In this document: positions 1 to 8,182 of the stretch, in pieces | Layout: each line of letters begins with the position of its first letter | Numbering within the stretch: the first letter of the stretch is position 1 | Source of the DNA: UBA2561 sp964577275 | GTDB lineage: Bacteria; Bacteroidota; Bacteroidia; Cytophagales; Thermoflexibacteraceae | Assembly (NCBI GenBank): GCA_964577275.1 | Contig: CAZNYR010000081.1 | Location: 1-18,092, forward strand | DNA: 18,092 nucleotides | Direction: 5' to 3' | The notes under the pieces: model-generated | Told to the model about the DNA's origin: nothing | The model's database searches: none | What the model saw: only the letters and a program-made list of their open reading frames with translations | Made by a program: the position numbers and the translations under genes

Positions 1-1
1 C

Positions 2-3000
2 TTACTACTTTTTGCCTTTATTTTTGGATTGAATTTTTGTTTGAATGTATCCGATTTGTGGGCGCAAGATTTGGGAAAAACTTATTTTGATACGGCGCAG
101 ATTTTGCTCCAAAACGCTGATTATGATAGCGCAATTTATGTTTTTGACAAAGCCATTCACGTCTATAAAACCCGAAATAATCATGCGATGCGTCTGCGGG
201 CTTATGGTGGAAAAATTGAAGCCCAAACCGAATTGTACCAACTGCGGGATGCCTCCCAATCTGCCCAAGAAGCCCAACAAATTCAGGAAGAAAACCTACC
301 TCACGATAAAACATTGGCTGGATTGACAGCAAATTGGTTGGGAAAAGTATTACTTTATGAAGGCAATTATATTCCTGCCCAACGCCAATTCGAGCAAGTA
401 TTGGCGTGGTCAAATCCTGCCGATAGTATGCAGCAAATTAATATTGCACAGGCAAATATGTATTTAGGCGATATTGAATTTGTACAAAATGGCTACGAAA
501 AATCATTGGGATATTACCGAAAAGCCCTCGAACTTTATGAGGTACTTGGGGATAAAAATCATATAAAAGTAGCTGATTGTCAGTTGCGTATCGGAAAAGT
601 ATATCGGAATCAAGGTAGTTATAAACTTGCTATCGAACGCTTTGAAAATGCGCTTGAAATCTACAAAAATACTTTGGGCGAAAACCATCACCGCACTGCC
701 GATGCGTATGTCGGGATTGCGGATATTGAACGCTACCAAGAAGCCAACGATACCGCCAGAGAATATTACAATCAAGCCTTGATTATTTACAAAAAAATCT
801 TTGGAACATACAATCCTTATTTGTGCGATGCCTATATGGGATTGGGATTGGTCGAAAATCATCACGGCAATTATTCGGAAGCCTTAGTGTATTATAGCAC
901 CGCACGGGATATTTATGATGCCACTGTCGGGGCGTATCATCCGGGTGTGGTGCAGTGCTATTTGTATATGGGCAATGTCGCTCTGAATGAAGATAATTAC
1001 GATAAAGCCAAAAAATATTACAATTTGGTCATTGAAAGCAATTATGACCTGCGAGGCGAAAATCACATGACCTCATCGGCGGCATATAACAATATGGCGA
1101 GCATTTATTATTTTGGGGGCGATTACGAAACGGCAATCGACCAATACGAGCAGGCACTGACGGTCGATTTGGCAATTCATGGCAATAAACATCCGGACGT
1201 AGCCAATGCTTTTTATAACATCGCCGAGGTGTACGAAGAGCGACATTTGTACGATACGGCTCTTGGAAAAGTACAATCCGCCATTTGTGCGACCATTACC
1301 GATTTTGACTTTGAAGATAATCCTTTTGTGAACCCGCAACTCAAAAATTATTTTAGTGCCAATGACCTGCTGACTTATCTCCAATTTAAGGGAGAAGTAT
1401 TGGTCAAAAACTTTACGGTCAATGAAAATAAAAACATTCGTGGATTAGCCGTTGCGCTGGAAACTTTCCAGCTTTGTGATTCCTTGATTGATAGAATCCG
1501 ACACGCTCATGTATCTGAAAATGACAAAATTACGCTCGGAAATACCGCCTCTGATGTGTATGCCCAAGCCGTAGATGTGTGCTATAAATTGCATCATGCA
1601 CTGGACGAAACGAATTACAAAACCCTCTCTTTTGAAAACCTGAATTTGACACAAATCAAACGCTATTATTTGGACAAAATCTTTTATTTTTCCGAAAAAA
1701 ATAAGAGTGCTGTCCTTGCCTCTTCCATCGCCGAAACCGAAGCCAAAGCCTTTGGCGGAATCCCTAATCACCTATTGGGGCGGGAGGACAGTCTTCGAAA
1801 AGTTATATCCGAATACAAATTGGAACTCGCTGCCAAACCCGACAGTCTGACCCAAATTTATTATCAGCAAATGCTCTTCAAGGCGCACCGAACCTACGAT
1901 AGTTTGGTCGAATATTTCGAGTTGACATTTCCCAAATATCACGAACTCAAATACGATATTGGGTACACGCCCACGACCGAAATCCAAAAATTATTGAGCG
2001 AAAAAAGTGCCTTGATTTCTTATTTTGAAACCAAAGAAAAACTCTATACGAAAGTACTGACGCATGACAGTTTGTGGGTCAGTTGGCAAACCAAACCCGA
2101 AGAGTATCACAAATTATTTACGGGATTTCGGAATGGGATTTTCTATAAATCAGCCCGAAAAACTGCCAAAGATGGGCTTCAGATTTATGACTTGATTTTC
2201 CCAGATAGTTTGCCACAAACGATTGATAAATTGATAATTATCCCTGAAGGCGTGATGTCCATTATTCCGTTTGAGGCATTAGTAACCGAAAAAGTTAATC
2301 GTGATACGGTTCGGGATGAAAACTATGCAGGATTTCCATTTTTGGTCAAGAAATATGACATCAGCTATGCCTCTTCGGCGAATTTATTTTACAAAACTTT
2401 TCATAAGGAATTGGAAACCGAAAATTTGAAATTATTTGGACATCAAACGCACCAAGATTTACTCACGCTTGCGCCCGTTTTTGCGAATGGAAATACCGCC
2501 CAAGCCAACAACGAACGCAGCATCAAAACGCTCGAATTTATGAACGATTCGGAAAGCGAAACTGGCGAAACCACACGAGGCAGACTGCTGGAAGGCAATA
2601 GCATCGCCGCACTTCCTGGCACCGAAACGGAAGTACACAAAATTCATCAAATGTTTACCGCAAAAAATCTGCAAGCCCAAGTCAAGACCCACCACGATGC
2701 CAACGAAGCCTACTTGAAATCGGGAGTTTTGGAAAAATACCGTTATGTACATATCGGAACGCATGGATTTGTCAATGAATCTGCGCCCGAACTTTCGGGT
2801 ATTTTATTGGCGCAAGTCATTGATTCCGAACATGATGGCATTCTGTATGCAGGCGAAATTTATAACCTCAAACTCAATTCGGAAATGGTCATTTTGTCCG
2901 CTTGTCAGACAGGTTTGGGGCGAATTTCCAAAGGCGAAGGCGTGCTGGGACTCACACGGGCGTTACTTTATGCTGGTACTAAAAATTTGACCGTTTCGCT

Positions 3001-3196
3001 CTGGACGGTTTCCGATGCTTCGACCTCCGAACTCATGATAGATTTTTACCAAAATTTGCTTGCTGAAGACGAACAAACCGCTCATGCACACGTTCACGCC
3101 CAATCTTTGAGGCAAGCCAAATTGAAAATGATTCGAGAAAGTAAGGAATTTGGTGCGCCTTATTATTGGTCGCCTTTTATCCTGAACGGAAAATAA
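2..3196 (+). CDS. Secreted TPR-CHAT putative cysteine protease (5' truncated by the window)
   Basis: The frame is open to the left edge, so the true start lies upstream; 1064 codons are visible from base 2. The first residues form a hydrophobic stretch (LLLFAFIFG...) ending in WAQ, which looks like the end of a signal peptide, so the TTG at 29 is not the start. About residues 28-430 are tetratricopeptide repeats with the 42-residue spacing of the kinesin-light-chain type (for example GNYSEALVYYSTARDIY). A linker follows, and from about residue 660 to the end lies a CHAT domain. Its two catalytic signatures are intact: THG (His near residue 921) and LSACQTG (Cys near 968). CHAT proteins are caspase-like peptidases, and family knowledge predicts an active Cys protease here, probably outside the cytoplasm. 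The substrate is unknown. It converges with purE, and no gasdermin, cas or other known CHAT partner is in the window. The family call is firm; activity and location are inferred. Confidence 0.9.
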   Translation, partial: LLLFAFIFGLNFCLNVSDLWAQDLGKTYFDTAQILLQNADYDSAIYVFDKAIHVYKTRNNHAMRLRAYGGKIEAQTELYQLRDASQSAQEAQQIQEENLPHDKTLAGLTANWLGKVLLYEGNYIPAQRQFEQVLAWSNPADSMQQINIAQANMYLGDIEFVQNGYEKSLGYYRKALELYEVLGDKNHIKVADCQLRIGKVYRNQGSYKLAIERFENALEIYKNTLGENHHRTADAYVGIADIERYQEANDTAREYYNQALIIYKKIFGTYNPYLCDAYMGLGLVENHHGNYSEALVYYSTARDIYDATVGAYHPGVVQCYLYMGNVALNEDNYDKAKKYYNLVIESNYDLRGENHMTSSAAYNNMASIYYFGGDYETAIDQYEQALTVDLAIHGNKHPDVANAFYNIAEVYEERHLYDTALGKVQSAICATITDFDFEDNPFVNPQLKNYFSANDLLTYLQFKGEVLVKNFTVNENKNIRGLAVALETFQLCDSLIDRIRHAHVSENDKITLGNTASDVYAQAVDVCYKLHHALDETNYKTLSFENLNLTQIKRYYLDKIFYFSEKNKSAVLASSIAETEAKAFGGIPNHLLGREDSLRKVISEYKLELAAKPDSLTQIYYQQMLFKAHRTYDSLVEYFELTFPKYHELKYDIGYTPTTEIQKLLSEKSALISYFETKEKLYTKVLTHDSLWVSWQTKPEEYHKLFTGFRNGIFYKSARKTAKDGLQIYDLIFPDSLPQTIDKLIIIPEGVMSIIPFEALVTEKVNRDTVRDENYAGFPFLVKKYDISYASSANLFYKTFHKELETENLKLFGHQTHQDLLTLAPVFANGNTAQANNERSIKTLEFMNDSESETGETTRGRLLEGNSIAALPGTETEVHKIHQMFTAKNLQAQVKTHHDANEAYLKSGVLEKYRYVHIGTHGFVNESAPELSGILLAQVIDSEHDGILYAGEIYNLKLNSEMVILSACQTGLGRISKGEGVLGLTRALLYAGTKNLTVSLWTVSDASTSELMIDFYQNLLAEDEQTAHAHVHAQSLRQAKLKMIRESKEFGAPYYWSPFILNGK

Positions 3197-3204
3197 ATTT
3201 AAGA

Positions 3205-3265
3205 ACCTTTTGAAACGAACGACATAACTTGTTGATTTATAATAATTTATAACGTTTCAAAAGGT
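3205..3265. repeat. 13-bp perfect inverted repeat with 35-base loop between convergent genes
   Basis: ACCTTTTGAAACG at 3205-3217 is the exact reverse complement of CGTTTCAAAAGGT at 3253-3265. It lies 8 bases after the stop of the CHAT gene and before the end of the convergent purE. The loop is long and AT-rich, and no T-tract follows on either strand, so it is not a standard intrinsic terminator. It may still stop or stabilise the 3' ends of one or both transcripts. Confidence 0.5.
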
Positions 3266-3337
3266 CGTATTGCTTTATCAAAATTTCAACCCAAAATATA
3301 TCAAATTGGACATCCGAATTGACGACTAAAATACGGC

Positions 3338-3829
3338 TTATTTCCAGCCATATTGCGAGATATTTTGGACGCTATCCAAGACTTTAGTTTTAAGGTTTTC
3401 TTTAAATTGAGCCAATTTATCGGCGATTTTCTCATCGGTTGCGCCCAGAATTTGTGCCGCCAAAATCCCCGCATTTTTTGCACCATCTAAGGCAACCGTA
3501 GCTACGGGTACGCCACTTGGCATTTGCAAAATGGATAGTACCGAATCCCAGCCGTCTATCGAGTTGGAAGATTTGACAGGCACGCCAATTACAGGTAAGG
3601 TGGTTAAGGATGCGACCATACCGGGCAAATGAGCCGCTCCGCCTGCGCCCGCAATAATGACTTTGATACCATTTTTTCGAGCATTTTCGGCATATTCGAC
3701 CATGCGGTGTGGCGTGCGGTGCGCCGAAACCACCGTCAATTCAAAAGGCACGTCTAATTCTTCTAAAACTTCAGCAGCAGCCGACATAATTCGTAAATCT
3801 GACGGACTGCCCATAATAATTCCAATCAT
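3338..3829 (-). CDS. purE: N5-carboxyaminoimidazole ribonucleotide mutase PurE
   Basis: This is a 163-residue protein of normal length for class I PurE. It interconverts N5-CAIR and CAIR in cytosolic de novo purine synthesis. The family signatures are present: GSPSD (residues 7-11), SAHRTP (35-40, including the catalytic His), the AGAGGAAHLPG loop (60-70) and GWDSVLSILQMP (93-104). Class I enzymes normally need PurK to make N5-CAIR, and purK is not in the window. The ATG at 3829 gives the usual short N-terminus (MIGIIMGSPSD). The start lies 14 bases after the stop of the upstream ABC ATPase gene on the same strand, so the two are probably cotranscribed, although no functional link between them is known. 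Confidence 0.96.
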   Translation of the reverse strand: MIGIIMGSPSDLRIMSAAAEVLEELDVPFELTVVSAHRTPHRMVEYAENARKNGIKVIIAGAGGAAHLPGMVASLTTLPVIGVPVKSSNSIDGWDSVLSILQMPSGVPVATVALDGAKNAGILAAQILGATDEKIADKLAQFKENLKTKVLDSVQNISQYGWK

Positions 3830-3843
3830 ATTTTTAATATCAT

Positions 3844-4746
3844 TTATTTGTTTTGTACAATTTTAACAAAAATATCATGAATGCGAGGAATGTCTTCCCG
3901 AAAACTCAAAATTTCATTTTCTGAAGAAATCTGATGCAAAAATGCGGAAGTATTTCGGTCAGGCAAATACACCAAATTTCGATAGGTATTTTCGGGAGTT
4001 TGTTCTGATTTTCTGATAGTTATATTGTTTTCAAGAGGTTTTATGGTTTCAACCCAAAAATGATGCGTGCGAAACTGTTTTTTGATGTCCGAAATTTGTC
4101 CTTTCAAGACAATTTTCGATTGATGAATCATTGCCAACTCATCGCATAATTCTTCGACAGATTCCATGCGGTGCGTGGAAAGCAAAATTGTCGTGCCTTC
4201 ATCCCGTAACTGTCTGATTTCTTGGATAATAAGTTCGGTATTGACGGGGTCAAAACCCGAAAAAGGTTCATCCAAAATCAAGATTTCGGGGCGATGCAAT
4301 ACAGTCGCAATAAACTGTATTTTTTGTTGCATTCCTTTGGATAAATCTTCTACTTTTTTGTGCCACCATTCGACAATATCGAATTTTTCAAACCAATAAC
4401 GCAGTTGTATTTTGGTTTCCTGTGCCGAATATCCTTTGAGGCGTGCAAAGTAGGTTAATTGTTCACCTACTTTCATTTTTTTATACAATCCTCGTTCTTC
4501 GGGCAAATAACCAATTCGGCGAATATCGGCGGGGATTAATTTCTTGCCATCCAACAAAATTTGTCCTTTATCTGCGCCCATAATTTGGGTCATAATTCGG
4601 ATAAGCGATGTTTTTCCTGCGCCGTTAGGTCCTAAAAGTCCAAAAATCGAGCCTTTCGCCACGTCAAAACTCACGCCCGAAAGTGCCGTATGACTGGCGT
4701 AATGTTTTTCGATTTCCTGAACTTGGAGTTTGGGAGATGTACTCAT
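3844..4746 (-). CDS. ABC transporter ATP-binding protein with C-terminal DUF4162-like domain
   Basis: This 300-residue cytosolic ATPase has Walker A GPNGAGKTS (39-47), a Q-loop region YLPEERGLY (80-88), signature LSKGMQQK (135-142), Walker B ILILDEP (155-161) and the H-loop His192. The C-terminal 90 residues resemble the DUF4162 extension found in NatA/YhaQ-like export ATPases, which energise membrane permeases. No permease gene adjoins it: downstream is purE at 14 bases, and upstream is hslU beyond a terminator. The membrane partner must therefore be encoded elsewhere, and the substrate cannot be told. The ATG at 4746 precedes a usual N-terminus. No clear TAnnTTTG element was found in the 130 bases upstream. 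The ATPase call is certain and the export role is a family inference. Confidence 0.93.
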   Translation of the reverse strand: MSTSPKLQVQEIEKHYASHTALSGVSFDVAKGSIFGLLGPNGAGKTSLIRIMTQIMGADKGQILLDGKKLIPADIRRIGYLPEERGLYKKMKVGEQLTYFARLKGYSAQETKIQLRYWFEKFDIVEWWHKKVEDLSKGMQQKIQFIATVLHRPEILILDEPFSGFDPVNTELIIQEIRQLRDEGTTILLSTHRMESVEELCDELAMIHQSKIVLKGQISDIKKQFRTHHFWVETIKPLENNITIRKSEQTPENTYRNLVYLPDRNTSAFLHQISSENEILSFREDIPRIHDIFVKIVQNK

Positions 4747-4810
4747 GAATGGATTTGATTTTGTGCCTTGCCATATTACACAAATTCGCTTGTATTTTTG
4801 GTGGAGTCCT

Positions 4811-4847
4811 AAAAAAATCCCTCAAAAATAGTTCTTTTGAGGGATTT
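4811..4847 (-). terminator. Intrinsic terminator of hslU
   Basis: A perfect 13-bp inverted repeat (AAATCCCTCAAAA at 4815-4827 with TTTTGAGGGATTT at 4835-4847) has a 7-base loop. Read on the minus strand, the hairpin runs into a T-tract given by the A-run at 4811-4817. It starts 29 bases after the hslU stop. It separates hslU from the ABC-purE pair. Confidence 0.9.
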
Positions 4848-4876
4848 CTGGCAAAGTCATTTTATGTATTAAACCA

Positions 4877-6259
4877 TTATAAAATATATTGGCTTAGGTC
4901 TTTATTTTTGACCAATCCTTCCAATCTTTCCTTGACCATATCGCGCGTGACGACAATTTTGGCATTCGCCCCAATCACGTCAGGCACATCAAATAAAAAC
5001 TCGTTGAGCAGATGACTCATGACCGTATGCAAACGTCTTGCGCCAATATTTTCGACCTCCGAATTGATGCGAAATGCAATATCTGCCATCTCTTCTAAGG
5101 CATCATCTTGGAAGGTCAATTCGACTTCTTCGGACTTCAGAAGTGCCTGATACTGTTTGGTTAAGGCATTTTTTGGCGTTTTCAAAATCTTATAAAAATC
5201 CTCTTTGGTCAGGTTATTTAGCTCGACCCGAATCGGGAAACGCCCCTGCAATTCGGGAATCAAATCCGAGGGTTTTGAAACATGAAAAGCACCCGCCGCC
5301 ACAAACAATACGTGTTCAGTATTGACGATGCCATATTTGGTCGTAACGGTCGAGCCTTCGACAATCGGCAATAAATCACGTTGCACCCCTTCGCGGCTCA
5401 CGTCAGGACCTCCGCCCTTAGACCCCCCTGCAATTTTATCGATTTCATCAATAAAAATAATGCCTAAATCTTGGGCTTTTCGGATGGCGGTTTCCTTGAC
5501 CTCATCCATATCAATGAGTTTGGTGGATTCCTCTTCAAGAAGAATTTTTCGGGCTTCGGCAATCGTAACTTTGCGTTTTTTGACTTTTTTAGGCATCATT
5601 CCCGAAATCATTTCCTGAATATTCATCATCGAAACTTCATCAATCGCCCCGCCACCAACGACACCGATATTTGAGCCTGAATTTTCGAGGGAAATTTCGA
5701 TTTTGCGGTCTTCGAGTTCGCCATTTCGGATTTTTTCACGGAATCGTTCCCGTGTCCGTTCGTTAAGTTCGGCATCTGATGAGGGGATTTGCGTTTCATC
5801 GCTCACTCTCCCCGCCGAATTTGCGCCCTTCAAAGGCGGAATCAAGGCATTCAAGATGATTTCTTCGACGACTTCTTCGGCTTTGATGCGTACTTCCTCT
5901 TTTTTTTGTGCCTGCACCATATTGACCGACTGCTCCACCAAATCGCGCACCATGCTTTCGACATCTCGCCCCACATACCCTACTTCGGTAAATTTGGAGG
6001 CTTCGACCTTCGTGAAAGGCGCATCGGCAATTTTGGCGAGCCTTCGGGCGATTTCGGTTTTCCCGACTCCTGTCGCCCCAATCAGCAAGATATTATTTGG
6101 CACGATTTCATTACGAATTTCGGGGTCAGCATTCATTCTTCGCCACCGATTCCGTAGGGCAATCGCCACATTTCGTTTGGCATCGTTTTGCCCGATAATA
6201 TATTTATCAAGTTCAGCTACAATCTGAACTGGCGTAAGGTATTTTCCGTTTTCTAACAT
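4877..6259 (-). CDS. hslU: HslU, ATPase subunit of the HslUV (ClpYQ) protease
   Basis: This 460-residue AAA+ unfoldase of the cytosolic HslUV protease is close to the normal family length. Visible features are Walker A GATGVGKTE (61-69), the pore loop GYVG (94-97), a long charged intermediate (I) domain at about 110-240, Walker B IIFIDEIDK (267-275), sensor 1 around FVAAGAFH, the arginine-finger region GRFPIRVEL (339-347) and sensor 2 GARRL (406-410). The protein ends in DLSQYIL, matching the C-terminal tail that HslU inserts into HslV, so a functional HslV partner is expected. hslV is not adjacent here, unlike the hslVU operon of many bacteria. The ATG at 6259 gives a plausible N-terminus (MLENGKYLTP). 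Upstream are 459 bases without a recognised gene, and downstream is a strong terminator, so it is probably monocistronic. Confidence 0.97.
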   Translation of the reverse strand: MLENGKYLTPVQIVAELDKYIIGQNDAKRNVAIALRNRWRRMNADPEIRNEIVPNNILLIGATGVGKTEIARRLAKIADAPFTKVEASKFTEVGYVGRDVESMVRDLVEQSVNMVQAQKKEEVRIKAEEVVEEIILNALIPPLKGANSAGRVSDETQIPSSDAELNERTRERFREKIRNGELEDRKIEISLENSGSNIGVVGGGAIDEVSMMNIQEMISGMMPKKVKKRKVTIAEARKILLEEESTKLIDMDEVKETAIRKAQDLGIIFIDEIDKIAGGSKGGGPDVSREGVQRDLLPIVEGSTVTTKYGIVNTEHVLFVAAGAFHVSKPSDLIPELQGRFPIRVELNNLTKEDFYKILKTPKNALTKQYQALLKSEEVELTFQDDALEEMADIAFRINSEVENIGARRLHTVMSHLLNEFLFDVPDVIGANAKIVVTRDMVKERLEGLVKNKDLSQYIL

Positions 6260-6718
6260 TTGTTTTCGTTCTGATGAATGAATAATTCCCGTTTTGGGAT
6301 AATTTATTGTCAGGATTTATTTTTCGATATTTAGGTCTGTGAACTGGACAATATATTTTGATGTCGCTCAAGACTTTGAAAAATAATGATTTTTTCTGAA
6401 AAAATACGCATTGGCATAATTTTTTGTGCCAATCCGAGTGAAGCCCTATTGATAATCAGCAAGATACAGAATCATAGTCTTTGATGTCGATTGCCAAACT
6501 CCGACTTAAATTACACGAAAACCCTACCAAATTACCCGTATCAGCCAAAATACGTTTTTTGCATCATACGATTGGAACTTGAAGGTATAAATCCGACAAA
6601 ATGACCTGAAAATTTGGCAGAATCCTTCATTTGAATCAAAATAAAGACACAAAAAAACCTCCAAACTAAATTTCAGAGGCTTTTTTTTGGGGGATTACGT
6701 ATTTTCTTCGTATCGGTT
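6260..6718. other. 459-base gap upstream of hslU
   Basis: No gene is supported here. It must hold the hslU promoter, but I find no clear minus-strand TAnnTTTG element. It contains a short hairpin at 6410-6433 (ATTGGCA/TGCCAAT, 10-base loop), about 150 bases upstream of hslU, and the glmM terminator at its right end. The open frames are short (for example 32 codons at 6484-6582 on the plus strand) and resemble no protein I know. Confidence 0.5.
6651..6688 (-). terminator. Intrinsic terminator of glmM
   Basis: CCTC at 6658-6661 pairs with GAGG at 6676-6679, flanked by an A-run (6651-6657) and a T-run (6681-6688). On the minus strand the base next to the stem forms a G-U pair, so the minus transcript folds into GCCUC...GAGGU followed by U7. 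On the plus strand the same position is an A-C mismatch. This favours a terminator for the minus-strand gene ending at 6719, about 30 bases away. Confidence 0.8.
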
Positions 6719-8122
6719 TCACTGGTCTTCTTCGGCTTTGTATGCTAAAATTTCCTTAATATCAGAAATCATTTTATTGGCTAAGTTCTCAGCCGTAGAA
6801 GCCGAATTTGCCTCGCAATAAATCCGAATAATGGGTTCCGTATTTGATTTTCGGAGGTGAATCCACTCGCCTCCAAATTCAATTTTTAGTCCATCGACTG
6901 TATTGAGAGGTTGTTTTTGATATTTTTCTTGAATTTTCTCCAGAATCAAATCCACATCAATTTCGGGTGTGAGTTCAATTTTATTTTTGGAAATATGATA
7001 ACTCGGATAGGTGCTACGCAGCATCTTGACGGACTTGCCAAATTTCGCCAAATGCGTTAAAAACAAGGCAATTCCCGTCAGGGCATCCCTTCCGTAGTGC
7101 ATTTGTGGATAAATAATACCGCCATTTCCCTCTCCGCCAATGACCGCTCCACATTCCTTCATTTTGGCAACGACATTGACCTCCCCGACCGCCGAGGCAT
7201 GATACTCGCATCCTGCTTTTTGGGTAATATCACGTAGGGCTTGGGTCGATGATAAGTTAGAAACCGTATTCCCTTTCGTTTGTGAAAGTACATAATCCGC
7301 CACCGCTACAAGGGTATATTCTTCGCCAAAAGGCGAGCCATCTTCCGAAATAAATGCCAATCTATCGACATCAGGATCAACGACAATACCGAGATGATAA
7401 TTTCCATTTTCCATTTTGCCCATGATTGAGGTCAGATTTTCGGGCAGAGGTTCAGGATTATGAGGAAAATGTCCCGTAGGTTCGGCATACATGATTTCAA
7501 AGTCTTGCACGCCTAATGCGGTTAATAATTTAGGAATCGCAATGCCACCGCTCGAATGTACGGCATCAGCAATAATCTTGAAGTTTTTGGAGGCAATTAG
7601 TTCTTTATCAACGAGTTCGAGTGCAATAATTTTTTCGATATGACGGTCTAAAAGAGAATCATCATGGGTCAGATTGCCTAATTTTCCGATAGGCGAAAAA
7701 TCGAAACGGTCATTTTCTGCCAGCTCAAGAATTTGTTGTCCATCCTGTGCCGATAAAAATTCGCCGTATTCGTTCAACAATTTGAGGGCATTCCAATTAC
7801 TGGGATTGTGGCTGGCAGTAATAATAATGCCGCCACCTGCTCGGAGTTCTCTGACGGCAATTTCTACGGTGGGCGTGGTCGAAAGCCCAAGATTAACCAC
7901 ATCAATTCCGCATCCTTGTAAGGTGGCACAGACTAAATCAGAAATCATCTGTCCCGAAATGCGTGCGTCCCGTCCGATGACCACTTTTTTGGGGGCTTCG
8001 GATGTCTGCAATCGAGTGGCATAAGCCGCCGCAAACTTCACCGTATCAATGGGTGTAAGTGCCTCATTTACAGTTCCGCCGATAGTTCCCCGAATCCCAG
8101 AGATTGATTTAATTAAGGTCAA
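6719..8122 (-). CDS. glmM: Phosphoglucosamine mutase-type phosphohexomutase (GlmM-like)
   Basis: An alpha-D-phosphohexomutase of about 467 residues. The Bacteroidota members are assigned as GlmM, which converts glucosamine-6-phosphate to glucosamine-1-phosphate for UDP-GlcNAc and cell-wall synthesis. Numbered from the TTG start, it shows the catalytic phosphoserine loop TASHNPSNWN (Ser104), the metal loop DPDVDR (249-254), the sugar-binding loop GEGNGG (330-335) and the phosphate loop RKSNTEP (424-430). GEGNGG differs from the GEQSGH loop of classical GlmM, so substrate choice between glucosamine and mannose phosphates is not proven. The frame extends to an ATG at 8182, but known relatives begin at MTLIKSISGIRG, which matches TTG at 8122, and a TACTTTTG promoter element lies between the two starts. 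I therefore prefer TTG. It has its own terminator. Confidence 0.9.
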   Translation of the reverse strand: MTLIKSISGIRGTIGGTVNEALTPIDTVKFAAAYATRLQTSEAPKKVVIGRDARISGQMISDLVCATLQGCGIDVVNLGLSTTPTVEIAVRELRAGGGIIITASHNPSNWNALKLLNEYGEFLSAQDGQQILELAENDRFDFSPIGKLGNLTHDDSLLDRHIEKIIALELVDKELIASKNFKIIADAVHSSGGIAIPKLLTALGVQDFEIMYAEPTGHFPHNPEPLPENLTSIMGKMENGNYHLGIVVDPDVDRLAFISEDGSPFGEEYTLVAVADYVLSQTKGNTVSNLSSTQALRDITQKAGCEYHASAVGEVNVVAKMKECGAVIGGEGNGGIIYPQMHYGRDALTGIALFLTHLAKFGKSVKMLRSTYPSYHISKNKIELTPEIDVDLILEKIQEKYQKQPLNTVDGLKIEFGGEWIHLRKSNTEPIIRIYCEANSASTAENLANKMISDIKEILAYKAEEDQ

Positions 8123-8151
8123 AGCTGTCTTCGTTTTAGTTTTGTGCTGGG

Positions 8152-8159
8152 CAAAAGTA
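8152..8159 (-). promoter_or_regulatory. Candidate Bacteroidota promoter -7 element for glmM
   Basis: On the minus strand this reads TACTTTTG, an exact TAnnTTTG match. It lies about 30 bases upstream of the TTG start at 8122 but inside the longer ATG-8182 reading frame, so it also bears on the start choice. No good -33 TTG was found at the usual spacing. Confidence 0.5.
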
Positions 8160-8182
8160 TTAAAAAAAAGCAGATTTAACAT

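Noticed and set aside
2..3196. Link of the TPR-CHAT protein to a CRISPR type III-E (Craspase-like) system
   Set aside because: No cas gene or repeat array is present, and the signal-like N-terminus points outside the cytoplasm.
5703..6227. Long plus-strand open frame (174 codons) opposite hslU
   Set aside because: A shadow of the hslU coding sequence; its translation is Ser/Arg-rich without motifs and hslU is certain.
6484..6582. 32-codon frame in the gap upstream of hslU
   Set aside because: Too short, with no ribosome site and no recognisable sequence; expected by chance.
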